Origin: Sulfopaludibacter sp035606355
GTDB taxonomy: Bacteria > Acidobacteriota > Terriglobia > Bryobacterales > Bryobacteraceae
DNA: 64,000 nucleotides
Direction: 5' to 3'
Assembly (NCBI GenBank): GCA_035606355.1
Contig: DATNFO010000045.1
Location: 1-64,000 of the forward strand
Part shown: piece after piece, positions 51,005-59,509 of the stretch
Numbering within the stretch: position 1 is the stretch's first letter
Layout: every line of letters begins with the position of its first letter
Notes under the pieces: model-generated
Told to the model about the DNA's origin: nothing
Seen by the model: only the letters and a program-made list of their open reading frames with translations
Databases searched by the model: none
Translations under genes and position numbers: made by a program

Positions 51005-53341
51005 TTACCGCCGCAGCGTTTCCACGATCCGAGCCGCCACTTCCTTCCCCCGCTCGCCGACTTCCCCGACCGGCCCGACGCACGAAGGGCAGCCTGAATC
51101 GCACGCGCATCCCGCCAGCAATTCGGCCGTCTGCGAGAGGAGTTGTTCCGTCAGCCGGTACAACGGAGCGCTCTGCCCCACACCGCCCGGATACGCATCG
51201 TACAGATACAAGTACGGCTCGAAACTCTCGAGCGACCCCTCTACTTGTTCACTCATGGCCACGCCCAAATCGCGCGGATCGCACATCAGCAGCAGCGCGC
51301 CCACGGTCCGCAGCGCGTTGCCCAGGCCGCTGATGCCGCTTTGCCGCTCGGCCGGCGTGAAATCGCCCAGGGCAGCGAGAAACGCCGCCGGAAAGTGCAG
51401 CCAGAAGCTGGTGGTGTGCATCACCTGCTCCGGCATGTTCAGCTTCCCCGCCCCGACATTTTCGTTCGTATAAAACTTGATCTTCTTGAAGCCGACCACC
51501 TGGGTATTCACGCGCACATCGCCGTGCGCACGACGCGCTCCCGCCAGCGGCTCGCCCTCAAATTCGTCGAGCACCTTCACCTGCGTGTAATCGATGGCAT
51601 CGGTGTAATAATCCGAATCCACGCGCCGCACGTACGCCTTGCGATGGTCGTAATCGAATCTCTCTACGTGATACTGCCGTGCTTCGTGCAGATAAATGGC
51701 TTTTTCGTGGAGCGTGGTGAGCGCCGTCGAAAAGGAAACCTCAGCGATGATGTTGGCTTCGTCCGTCGTGTCCACTACCACGAAGTTGTCGCTGCTCACG
51801 CTGCGCAGGCTTGTCGCATCCGCCGGATACGTGTCCGTGGTCCAATGCCACGCGCCTCCCGAATGGTGCAGAAAACCCGTCTCCTCCAGGAATTTGCAGA
51901 TCTCGCCGGTTGCGTGAGGTCCGAACTTCTCGCCGTCGCGCACCGGCAGCTCGAACGCGGCGCACTTCAGATGCGCCATCAGAATCTCCAGGTTTTCCGG
52001 ATTGATGTACGCATGTTCCGGCGACGCCCCGAAGAAGTAGTCCGGATGCTCCACGATGTACTGGTCGAGCGGCGCGCTCGAAGCCACCAGCACGGCTGCC
52101 GACGTGGCGTTCCGCCGCCCGGCGCGTCCGGCGCGCTGCCAACTCGATGCGATCGTGCCCGCATACCCCGCCATCACCACCGCGTCCAACGAACCGATAT
52201 CGATTCCCAATTCCAGCGCGTTGGTGGCGACCACGGCACGAATGGCGCCCTCCCGCAGCTTGCGCTCGATTTCGCGGCGCTCCTTCGGCAGATAACCGCC
52301 GCGATATCCGCTCACCGTCTCGCTCGGCACCTTACCGCGGTCACATGCATCCTTTAAGTACGTCACCAGCACTTCAGTCGCGAGCCTGTTGTTGGCGAAC
52401 ACCAGCGTCTGCAGGCCGCGCTCGATGAACTCCAGCGCCACGCGGCGTGTCTCGCCGATATAGCTGCGGCGTATGCCGAGCTGCCGGTTCACCACCGGCG
52501 GATTATAAAAGATGAAGTACTTCTCGCCGCGCGGCGCGCCGTTCTTATCGATCAGCGCGAAGTCTTCGCCCGTCAATGCCTGCGCCAGCTCTCGCGGATT
52601 CGCTATAGTCGCCGAGCAGCAGATGATTCGCGGCTGCGAGCCGTAGAATTCGCAGATCCGCCGCAGCCGGCGCAGCAGGTTCGCCAAATGGCTACCGTAC
52701 ACGCCGCGATAAGAGTGCAGCTCGTCGATCACCACGTACCGCAGGTTCTCGAAGAACTTCGCCCATTTCGTGTGGTGCGGCAGAATGCCGCTGTGGAGCA
52801 TGTCCGGATTCGTCAAGACGATGTTGGCCCGCTGCCGGATCGCCTTGCGCGCATCCTGCGGCGTGTCACCGTCGTAAGTGAACGCGCGTATGTCGCTGCC
52901 CATCTCCTCGACCGCGCGATTCAGCTCGTGGAGCTGATCCTCGGCGAGCGCCTTGGTCGGGAAGAGGTACATAGCGCGCGCCCCGGGGTCGCCGAGCAGC
53001 AGATTCAACACCGGCAGGTTGTAGCACAGCGTTTTGCCGCTAGCGGTTGGGGTGACGACCGCGACATTGCGGCCCGCTTGCACATGTTCGAAGGCTTCGG
53101 CCTGATGGACGAACAGCTTCGCGATTCCGCGGCGTTCCAGCGCGCCGCGCAACACGGCATGCACAGCTTCCGGGATCGGCGAGAAGACACCTTCGCTCGC
53201 GGGCTGATGGTGGATGGCGCGAACCGCCGAATCGGGTTCCGCGTGTGCCGCGCGAAACCGCGACACAATGGCTTCCAGCGAGGGTTTCGAAGCTACTGCG
53301 AGTTCATTTGTGAATTCGGGAAAACCGAGCGAGAGATCCAT
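51005..53341 (-). CDS. mrfA: MrfA-type DEAD/DEAH-box helicase with C-terminal metal-binding DUF1998 domain
   Basis: A 778-residue SF2 helicase. Walker A is TPTASGKTLCYN (about 97-108), Walker B is DELHSYRG (DEVH-like), and motif III is CSATIANP. The RecA2 core follows with TNALELGIDIG and QRAGRAGR. The C-terminal cluster CACDSGCPSC with a further Cys is the four-Cys metal site of MrfA/YprA proteins, which repair mitomycin-type lesions. Normal length. No mrfB nuclease is next to it. Confidence 0.9.
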   Translation of the reverse strand: MDLSLGFPEFTNELAVASKPSLEAIVSRFRAAHAEPDSAVRAIHHQPASEGVFSPIPEAVHAVLRGALERRGIAKLFVHQAEAFEHVQAGRNVAVVTPTASGKTLCYNLPVLNLLLGDPGARAMYLFPTKALAEDQLHELNRAVEEMGSDIRAFTYDGDTPQDARKAIRQRANIVLTNPDMLHSGILPHHTKWAKFFENLRYVVIDELHSYRGVYGSHLANLLRRLRRICEFYGSQPRIICCSATIANPRELAQALTGEDFALIDKNGAPRGEKYFIFYNPPVVNRQLGIRRSYIGETRRVALEFIERGLQTLVFANNRLATEVLVTYLKDACDRGKVPSETVSGYRGGYLPKERREIERKLREGAIRAVVATNALELGIDIGSLDAVVMAGYAGTIASSWQRAGRAGRRNATSAAVLVASSAPLDQYIVEHPDYFFGASPEHAYINPENLEILMAHLKCAAFELPVRDGEKFGPHATGEICKFLEETGFLHHSGGAWHWTTDTYPADATSLRSVSSDNFVVVDTTDEANIIAEVSFSTALTTLHEKAIYLHEARQYHVERFDYDHRKAYVRRVDSDYYTDAIDYTQVKVLDEFEGEPLAGARRAHGDVRVNTQVVGFKKIKFYTNENVGAGKLNMPEQVMHTTSFWLHFPAAFLAALGDFTPAERQSGISGLGNALRTVGALLLMCDPRDLGVAMSEQVEGSLESFEPYLYLYDAYPGGVGQSAPLYRLTEQLLSQTAELLAGCACDSGCPSCVGPVGEVGERGKEVAARIVETLRR

Positions 53342-53390
53342 AGCGCCTTCGCCTTTTCTTTGCTATCTTAGCAAAGAGGCGGCGGCGCTT

Positions 53391-53708
53391 TTAGTGCTCC
53401 CTAACGAATTCGTATCGCTCGAGCGTCGCCGCAACCTGAAATGCGCGCGCTTCCGATCCAGCATTCTGCCGTTCCGCACGGAGTACCTTGCCAACGCATC
53501 GCAGATTCACCGCTTGCGGACCATCGTGATTCAAGGTAATCACATATTCAATGGGTCCGCCGAGATCGGGTTCGCGCTCCGAGGTGAACAGCACCCCGCT
53601 GGAGCTGATGTCCTGCGTGAATCCCGCTGAAATCACGCGTTCGGCGCCGGCGCGTACGATCGAGAGCGGCAGCTGCAGTTTAAAACGCTTGGTTCTTCGC
53701 TGTTCCAT
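53391..53708 (-). CDS. PilZ-domain protein (c-di-GMP binding)
   Basis: A 105-residue stand-alone PilZ domain. The N-terminal RRTKR gives the RxxxR motif and DISSSGVLF the DxSxxG motif that together bind c-di-GMP. A REC-GGDEF diguanylate cyclase is encoded 21 kb away in the same window. No partner flagellar or cellulose gene is adjacent, so the target is unknown. Confidence 0.85.
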   Translation of the reverse strand: MEQRRTKRFKLQLPLSIVRAGAERVISAGFTQDISSSGVLFTSEREPDLGGPIEYVITLNHDGPQAVNLRCVGKVLRAERQNAGSEARAFQVAATLERYEFVREH

Positions 53709-53827
53709 GAAGCTTTCAGTTACATGCTAAGTGGGTTTTAGTACGAAGGTCAATAGACCATCACAGTTGCGCGGCTACTCTTCGGTACTAGACGCTAAGG
53801 CTCAATAGTACGGATGGGAGGTTTCCG

Positions 53828-53899
53828 ATGGATATGGACCGTGGTAGCTGGCGCCTACAGGAGTCCTACTACCGTGAGGAAGACGGACCGGGTAAGTGA
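53828..53899 (+). CDS. Candidate 23-residue small protein
   Basis: ATG at 53828 with a strong Shine-Dalgarno (GGGAGG, 6 bases upstream) opens a 23-codon frame (MDMDRGSWRLQESYYREEDG then PGK) whose stop lies inside a 10-bp perfect hairpin (ACGGACCGGG at 53883-53892 with CCCGGTCCGT at 53901-53910). Too short for domain recognition. It might be a small protein, a leader peptide, or a chance frame beside a hairpin that ends the convergent atpE transcript. Confidence 0.3.
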   Translation: MDMDRGSWRLQESYYREEDGPGK

Positions 53900-53910
53900 G
53901 CCCGGTCCGT
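53883..53910. terminator. Hairpin between atpE and the small ORF
   Basis: A perfect 10-bp GC-rich stem with an 8-base loop, 18 bases past the atpE stop on the minus strand. No T-run follows on either strand, so it would act as a weak or Rho-assisted terminator, or an mRNA-end stabiliser. Confidence 0.4.
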
Positions 53911-53927
53911 ACTAACTGCAAACGAGA

Positions 53928-54239
53928 CTAACCGACTTTCAGAATAATGATCACCAGCGTGTACAACGCGAGCGATTCAATCAGAATCAGTCCTAGCAGC
54001 AAAGCGAAACGAATCGCAGCCGTCGCGCCCGGATTGCGCGCCATACCTTCGGCGCAGCCCGCAATCGCCTTCGCCTGAGCCAGACCGCAAAGGCCGGATG
54101 CGATCGCCATACCGAAACCGGCGCTCACCGAAACCCACCAGTTGCTAACCGGAGCCGCAGCCCCGCCCGCCGGCTGCGCCATCGCCATGGCGGCGAAAGC
54201 GAAGATCAGCGACACCAACATCATCAACTTCTTCGTCAT
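53928..54239 (-). CDS. atpE: ATP synthase F0 subunit c
   Basis: A 103-residue proteolipid with two TM helices, preceded by an unusual N-terminal extension resembling a signal peptide (MTKKLMMLVSLIFAFAAMAM). The ion-binding Glu88 lies in TM2 (LILIESLALY) and Gln55 in TM1 (GLAQAKAIAG). Ser89 and Tyr93 complete a pattern seen in Na+-binding rings, although the following Thr of those rings is Leu here. A strong AAGGAG precedes the ATG, as expected for the most abundant subunit. 97 bases separate it from atpB. Confidence 0.93.
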   Translation of the reverse strand: MTKKLMMLVSLIFAFAAMAMAQPAGGAAAPVSNWWVSVSAGFGMAIASGLCGLAQAKAIAGCAEGMARNPGATAAIRFALLLGLILIESLALYTLVIIILKVG

Positions 54240-54336
54240 TTTTTCTCCTTAAGAATCGCTCCCAGGAGGTGGTCCCCGCCGCCCTTGGGAGGACGCCGGG
54301 CTCACACTGAAAGAGCGGCATAAAGCCGGTATGAAT

Positions 54337-55074
54337 TTAGTGTTCTTCGTGCACTGTCGCGCCGGCCACATACAGCATGGTCAGCAGCATGAAGATATAA
54401 GCTTGCAGCAGTGACACGAAAACGTGCAGGCCCATAAAAATGGCCGGCACTACGAGATAAGTAAGGCCGAGGAACACCATCGTGACCTGCTCGCCTGCAT
54501 ACATGTTGGCGTAAAGTCGCAGGGTCAGCGAAAGCGGGCGCGCCAGATGGCTGACGATTTCGATGGGAATCATCAGCGGCGCCATCCACCAGATCGGACC
54601 GGCGAAGTGCGCCAGGTATTTAAAAATTCCGTTCGCCTGTATGCCCACGAAGTTGTAATACGCGAACGTCGCCACCGCGCAGCCCAGAGGCACGGCGGGC
54701 ACCATGGTCGGCGATTCGAAACCCGGAATGATGCCGATCAGGTTGGCGAACAGAATAAAAATAAACAGCGTGCCGAAGAACGCCAGGTAATGGCTTCCGC
54801 CATGCCCTACCTGCTCATCGGTCTGCCCGTGAACGAAATCGTAGATCACTTCGAAGACGTGCTGCATGGTGCCGGGATTGGTAGCCGAGAGGCGCGGACG
54901 CAGCATCGCAAACACCACCACGATGAGCAGCGCCACCACGAGTTCCATCGCAATGTAGTTGCTCCACGGACGCGCGTCCGGGTGCATTCCCACAAGCTGC
55001 AGCGCCTGGTTTCCCAGGCCGGCAAGATGATCGTTCAGTAGTTTAGTGACCCAGAGTTCAGTTTCGTGGTGCAT
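54337..55074 (-). CDS. atpB: ATP synthase F0 subunit a
   Basis: A 245-residue polytopic membrane protein. The conserved half-channel helix SHLARPLSLTLRLYANMYAG carries the essential Arg, and LLQAYIFMLLTMLY is the final helix. A cytoplasmic-facing HxE-rich C-terminus (VHEEH) is seen. It overlaps the start of atpI-like gene by 17 bases and is followed by atpE. No atpF is present after atpE. Confidence 0.95.
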   Translation of the reverse strand: MHHETELWVTKLLNDHLAGLGNQALQLVGMHPDARPWSNYIAMELVVALLIVVVFAMLRPRLSATNPGTMQHVFEVIYDFVHGQTDEQVGHGGSHYLAFFGTLFIFILFANLIGIIPGFESPTMVPAVPLGCAVATFAYYNFVGIQANGIFKYLAHFAGPIWWMAPLMIPIEIVSHLARPLSLTLRLYANMYAGEQVTMVFLGLTYLVVPAIFMGLHVFVSLLQAYIFMLLTMLYVAGATVHEEH

Positions 55075-55441
55075 AGATGAGTTCGAAGACGATTTCTACA
55101 ATCACCGCTGCGGCGGCGATGAACAAGCCCGCCATTGCAGCAGGCTTGCTGATTTTGGAAAACCTCAATATAGCATAGGCGGCACCACCCAGGAGTAGGT
55201 ACCGGCCCGCGGCTTTGACTGCCACGCGCTTGCGCACCTCGCCCCTGCCGAGCGCATCTACAGTCTCCTTCAGCCAGCGGTAATTCAGCCAGGAAACAAA
55301 GGACCCGAAGGCGAATCCCACGCCCCATTCCCACCCGCGCCACACCAGCAGCCCGAGCGTGCCCCCGGCGCCGATCCCCACCATCATGCGGGCGATGCGG
55401 TCCACCGCGCGATCGAAAAAAGCGGCGTCAACTTCCGCCAT
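55058..55441 (-). CDS. ATP synthase subunit I (AtpI-like)
   Basis: A 127-residue protein with four predicted TM segments (GIGAGGTLGLLVWRG, VGFAFGSFVSWLNYRW, GRYLLLGGAAYAILRF and MAGLFIAAAAVIVEIVFELI). This matches the small UncI-type assembly protein in front of atpB. Overlap with neighbours on both sides (17 and 14 bases) indicates a tightly packed operon. Confidence 0.75.
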   Translation of the reverse strand: MAEVDAAFFDRAVDRIARMMVGIGAGGTLGLLVWRGWEWGVGFAFGSFVSWLNYRWLKETVDALGRGEVRKRVAVKAAGRYLLLGGAAYAILRFSKISKPAAMAGLFIAAAAVIVEIVFELIYAPRN

Positions 55442-55655
55442 TGCCGCCGCTGTCCTTCAAAAGCTCGCGAATCACCTGAATGAGCCCGGACGCCACTCCG
55501 ATCAGGAGAAACACGATATACAGAAAATGCGTGTGGAACAACTTATCCAGAAAGTAGCCGATGACATAGCCCACCAGCACCGAGATGGGCAGCAACAAGG
55601 CCAGCGACGTGAATTCGGCGACCTGCGCGGCCACCGTTTTGGGACGCTTCGGCAT
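55428..55655 (-). CDS. AtpZ/AtpI-type small membrane protein
   Basis: A 75-residue protein with two TM helices (LALLLPISVLVGYVIGYFLD and LYIVFLLIGVASGLIQVIRE), the arrangement of AtpZ (AtpQ) proteins found at the start of atp operons and linked to Mg/Ca transport or F0 assembly. The ATG at 55655 is used; the upstream frame is antisense to nothing and in hemD reading territory. It starts 5 bases after the hemD stop. Confidence 0.7.
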   Translation of the reverse strand: MPKRPKTVAAQVAEFTSLALLLPISVLVGYVIGYFLDKLFHTHFLYIVFLLIGVASGLIQVIRELLKDSGGNGGS

Positions 55656-55660
55656 GTTCT

Positions 55661-56470
55661 CTATCGCCCCGCCGGCGAAATCGCCTGCGCCGCTTCCATC
55701 ACCAGCAAACCCATCTTCGGATGCGACGGTTCGAGCTTCGGCTTGACTCCGAATTCTTCCAGAGCCTCCGTAGTCGTGGGACCGATCGACGCCACGAAGC
55801 ACTTGCGCAACTCGGCGAGCGTGGAGTCCTCCATTCCCGCCTGGCGGGCGACCTGCGCCAGGTGAACGATCTGCGTCGCCGTAGTAAACAGCGCCACATC
55901 CACTTCGCCCGCGCTCAAGCGCCGCGCCGCTTCGCGCAGCGGACCCGTTTCCACAGGCAGCGCATATTCGTATACGCGAACCGCAGTCACTTCCGCGCCG
56001 CGTGCCCGCAATTCCGTCAGCAGCTCCTCATTCGAGCGGCCGTATTCCTGCACCGCGATCCGCTTCTCCGCGCGGCCTTCCATCACACCAAGCACCTCGC
56101 GCCACGTATTCGGCTCCGGCGCGACGGCGGCGGCCGGCACGTTCATCTCGCGAAGCGCCGCCATCGGCTTGGGTCCGCGCGCGATCACCGCCACATGCCG
56201 CAGTGCTTCAGCGAATGCGTTTTCACCGAAACGGGCAGCCAGTACACGATTCAACTGCCGTGTGCCGACTCCCGTCATCAGCACTACGCAATCGAAGCCG
56301 CCCGCCATGAGTTGTTCGCCGAAGCGGTACACTTCGGCATCTTCCGCGATGGGAACTTCGCGCATGGAAGGAGCGACAAACGCTTCGCCGCCCTGCTTGC
56401 GAATCAGCTCCGCCATTTCCTGCGCCCGCCGGCTTTCGAACGCCACCACGCGCTTCCCGTCGAATGGCAT
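55661..56470 (-). CDS. hemD: Uroporphyrinogen-III synthase
   Basis: A 269-residue protein with the two-domain fold of HemD: KRVVAFESRRAQEMAELIRK with the N-terminal strand, MTGVGTRQLNRVL, and the C-terminal half with VDVALFTTATQIVHLAQVA and VASIGPTTTEALEEFG. HemD sequences diverge widely, so the call rests on these patterns. It closes the linear tetrapyrrole ring in haem/sirohaem synthesis. It sits 5 bases after the S9 peptidase stop and 5 before atpZ. No other hem gene is in the window. Confidence 0.82.
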   Translation of the reverse strand: MPFDGKRVVAFESRRAQEMAELIRKQGGEAFVAPSMREVPIAEDAEVYRFGEQLMAGGFDCVVLMTGVGTRQLNRVLAARFGENAFAEALRHVAVIARGPKPMAALREMNVPAAAVAPEPNTWREVLGVMEGRAEKRIAVQEYGRSNEELLTELRARGAEVTAVRVYEYALPVETGPLREAARRLSAGEVDVALFTTATQIVHLAQVARQAGMEDSTLAELRKCFVASIGPTTTEALEEFGVKPKLEPSHPKMGLLVMEAAQAISPAGR

Positions 56471-56475
56471 TCCCG

Positions 56476-59388
56476 CTATTGCCCGGCGCCGTTGGCCAGG
56501 CGCTGCAATTCGGTCTTCTCGCGCTCGATGTACGGCACGCCCTTCTCCATCCATTCCGGCGCGGGCGCGCCTTTCAGGTAATGGTCGAAGAACTGCTGCA
56601 TGCGAATCGTGTAGTCCTTCTGATTCGGCCGCTTATCGAGGTGATGCGGCTCGCCGTTGTAATTGAACAGGTAGACTTCCTTGCCCAGGCGGCGCAGCGC
56701 AAGGAAATATTCGAGGCCCTGGTACCACGGCACAGCGTCATCGGCATCGTTCTGCAGAATCATCAGCGGCGTCTGCACGCGATCCGCCCAGAAGATCGGC
56801 GAGTTCTCGATAAAGCGCGTCGGGTATTGCCAGATGGATCCTCCGATACGGCTCTGCGTATGCTCATACTGGAACTGCCGCGGAATGCCGGTGCCCCAGC
56901 GAATGCCGTCGTAGGCGCTGATCATGTCCGCCACCGGCGCACCCGCCTCGGCCACCTTGAAGCGGTTGGTCTGCGTGATCATGTACGCGATCTGATAGCC
57001 GCCCCAACTGTGACCCTGTATGCCGATCGCGTTCTCGTCGACAAAGCCCTTATCGACCACCGACTGCACCGCGGGCAGCACGCACTTCAGCGCGCTCTGC
57101 CCCGGATAGCCGACCGTATAAACGATGTCCGGCGTGAGCACCAGGTATCCGTTGCTGACGTAATACGAGATGTTGATGCTGTGACCCGGACGCGGATCCA
57201 CAAAACGGTTCACGCGGTCCGTGAGTTTCTCGTAGATGTAGACCATCATCGGGTACTTCTTGTGCGGGTCGAAATTCTCAGGCTTGTAAAGCGCGGCGGT
57301 GAGCGGCACGCCGTCGGCGTTCTTGTACTGCACCACCTCGCCGGCGCCCCACAGCAGTTTGTCCTTCTGCGGATTCACATGGCTGACCTTGCGCAGTTCC
57401 TTGAACGTGCCATCGGTGACCAACAGGTCGGGGAATTCGTTGAACGTCTGCTCGGTCAGCAGGTATACGTCCGCATTCTTCGCCTTCACGGGAGCGCTGT
57501 AATACTTCGCCGAGAGCACCAGCTTCTTCGGCTCTCCGCCGTTCATGCTGCCTGTGAAGAAACCGCTGTCCCACGTTTTCAGATTCTCAGCCTGCAGGAA
57601 GAGCGGCTTGGCGGGATCTATCCCGCGATCGCGCGGATCCGCGTCGGGCCGCGTGACCCGCAGACGCAAATCGTGCGCCCGGCCGTAGCCCGCTGTAATA
57701 TCCGCCGGCGAGGAACCGTCCGGCGACATGCGCCACACATCAAACTTGTCGTACAGTAGGACGCTCTTGCCGTCCGTCGTCCAGCCGCCGCTGCCGTATG
57801 CGTTCGGCGAACTCGGCGTATCCGTTTCTTCATTGAAGAACTTCACCGGCAGCTTGGCGGTGAGGTTCACCGTCTTGCCGTCGGCCACCGACACGGTGCT
57901 CCAATCCCGGCCATCGAAGGCGAGAATGTACTTGCCGTCGGGCGAGAGCGATGCCGTGCCGTGGTGCTTCTTGAGGACCAGCTTGCGCGCGCCGGTCGTG
58001 GTGTCGATCAGGTACGCGTCCGAGTAGCGCTCGTCGTAATCGTTCATGCGGCGGTACTCGCGCGTGTCCGTGCCGAGCGCCACTTGCGGATTGTCCGAGA
58101 GGCTCACCTGCTCCAGCGTGGGGTCGGCAAGCTGAACCACTTTGTGGCCGGCAATGGAATACACGGCAGTGAACGTGCGGTTGCGATCGCGAGCCGCAGT
58201 CACCTTCTGTATGGATTGGATGTAGTCGTCTTTGTACGACCACAGGTCGAGTACGGCCTTTGCATCGGCTTCCGTATCGCCGACCGGCGCGGGCGCCAGT
58301 GCGGGCGTAGCGACTCCGAAGAGCACGCTCGAGCCGTCGCGGGAAAACGCCAGTGTGCCCTTATCGCTGATCGCGAATTCCTTGCGGAAGCCGCTAGTCT
58401 CGCCGGAGGCCAGCTCGGCGGCAGCCGGCGCGCCGCGCTCCCAACGATAGAGCTTCAACTTGGGCTGCCTGGATGCGGCATCGTCGCGATCGCTCAGGAA
58501 TGCGACCTGACTTTGCTTCTCATCCCAAACCAGCTTTTCGTATTTCCCCTTGCCCGCGAGCAGCGGCGCGCCGATGCCTGCGGTCGCGGGATGCGCGAGG
58601 TAAACGCCGTTGCGCGTGGTGTCGCGCGCGGCAATCGCCCAGACCAAGTCCTGACCATCGTCGCTGAGGACGAATTCGGCCACGTCGGTGACGGCCTTCT
58701 CCGCGCCGTCGGCCAGCGTGCGCACCACCATATCGGTGCCGAATTCCGGACGGGCTCCGCGACCGCCGCCACCGCCGGCCCCACGGCCGCCGCGGCCTCC
58801 TTGCTGATCTTCATCTCCCGGTCCGCCGCCATTCGCTGCCGTGCCGCCCTGGGCTGCGGGCGCATCGGGAGCGTCCTTGGAGTAGACCAAAAGCGCGGCG
58901 TTCTTTTCCGGCATCTGGAAGCGCCGAACGCGATCGATGCGCGTCTCCTTGTCCGAAGCCAGATCCACGATCACCAGCGCGTCCTTGGGCGCGGGCTTCT
59001 TGTCTTTCTTTGCCTTGACGACGTCCTCATGCAGGGGGAAAGCGCTGAAGGCGGCGACGCGGCTATCGGCGGAGATCTGAATGGTGAGGTTTCGCTGCTG
59101 CGGCGTGCCCTCTTCGGAATCGGCCGCGGGCGCAGGCGCGGGCCGTTCACCGGCGGCGAAGCGCGCTTCCTTGCCTGTCACCAGGTTGCGAATGATGACT
59201 TCGCCATTGCCCTCCTGCGGAAACACCGCATAGACGAGGAATTTGCCGTCAGGCGAAAGATGCTGCCCGGCGATGGACCGCCAGGAATCGTAATCGTGGT
59301 GATTGATGGGTCGCTTGGCTTGGCCGAAAGAGGAAAGGCAGACAAGAACCGCAAGGAGGGTCGTGCGGAAAAACATGGTGAAAAACAT
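56476..59388 (-). CDS. S9 family peptidase (prolyl oligopeptidase type), secreted
   Basis: A 970-residue protein with a signal peptide (MFFTMFFRTTLLAVLVCLSSFGQ). A seven-bladed beta-propeller occupies about 40-650, with a Gly-rich low-complexity insertion at about 181-213. The alpha/beta-hydrolase domain has Ser794 in GHSWGGYQ, the acid in LQNDADDAVPW and His in GEPHHLDK. Predicted to cleave peptides in the periplasm. The longer frame up to 59505 is family A repeat, so the ATG at 59388 is used. hemD and the atp genes follow on the same strand. Confidence 0.9.
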   Translation of the reverse strand: MFFTMFFRTTLLAVLVCLSSFGQAKRPINHHDYDSWRSIAGQHLSPDGKFLVYAVFPQEGNGEVIIRNLVTGKEARFAAGERPAPAPAADSEEGTPQQRNLTIQISADSRVAAFSAFPLHEDVVKAKKDKKPAPKDALVIVDLASDKETRIDRVRRFQMPEKNAALLVYSKDAPDAPAAQGGTAANGGGPGDEDQQGGRGGRGAGGGGGRGARPEFGTDMVVRTLADGAEKAVTDVAEFVLSDDGQDLVWAIAARDTTRNGVYLAHPATAGIGAPLLAGKGKYEKLVWDEKQSQVAFLSDRDDAASRQPKLKLYRWERGAPAAAELASGETSGFRKEFAISDKGTLAFSRDGSSVLFGVATPALAPAPVGDTEADAKAVLDLWSYKDDYIQSIQKVTAARDRNRTFTAVYSIAGHKVVQLADPTLEQVSLSDNPQVALGTDTREYRRMNDYDERYSDAYLIDTTTGARKLVLKKHHGTASLSPDGKYILAFDGRDWSTVSVADGKTVNLTAKLPVKFFNEETDTPSSPNAYGSGGWTTDGKSVLLYDKFDVWRMSPDGSSPADITAGYGRAHDLRLRVTRPDADPRDRGIDPAKPLFLQAENLKTWDSGFFTGSMNGGEPKKLVLSAKYYSAPVKAKNADVYLLTEQTFNEFPDLLVTDGTFKELRKVSHVNPQKDKLLWGAGEVVQYKNADGVPLTAALYKPENFDPHKKYPMMVYIYEKLTDRVNRFVDPRPGHSINISYYVSNGYLVLTPDIVYTVGYPGQSALKCVLPAVQSVVDKGFVDENAIGIQGHSWGGYQIAYMITQTNRFKVAEAGAPVADMISAYDGIRWGTGIPRQFQYEHTQSRIGGSIWQYPTRFIENSPIFWADRVQTPLMILQNDADDAVPWYQGLEYFLALRRLGKEVYLFNYNGEPHHLDKRPNQKDYTIRMQQFFDHYLKGAPAPEWMEKGVPYIEREKTELQRLANGAGQ

Positions 59389-59397
59389 TGTACCCTG

Positions 59398-59506
59398 TAG
59401 CGACTGGCGAGCACGTAGCGACCGGTCTCCCGACCGGTTGCAGGCGAGCGCGAGCTCGCCCGGCCGCGCAAAGCGCGGCACGACAGGAAAGATTCCTGTC
59501 GTCACA
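59398..59506. repeat. REP-like palindrome cluster, family A copy 4
   Basis: ACCGGT/ACCGGT units at about 59420-59438, GAGCGCGAGCTC-type and CCGCGCAAAGCGCGG palindromes, and CGACAGGAA-3nt-TTCCTGTCG at 59481-59501. It separates the S9 peptidase gene from the Pro-rich protein gene upstream on the same strand. Confidence 0.75.
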
Positions 59507-59509
59507 TGG

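Noticed and set aside
51143..52357. 404-codon open frame on the plus strand
   Set aside because: Fully antisense to the MrfA helicase; no recognisable motif.
57961..59400. 479-codon open frame on the plus strand
   Set aside because: Antisense to the S9 peptidase, which has complete catalytic residues.
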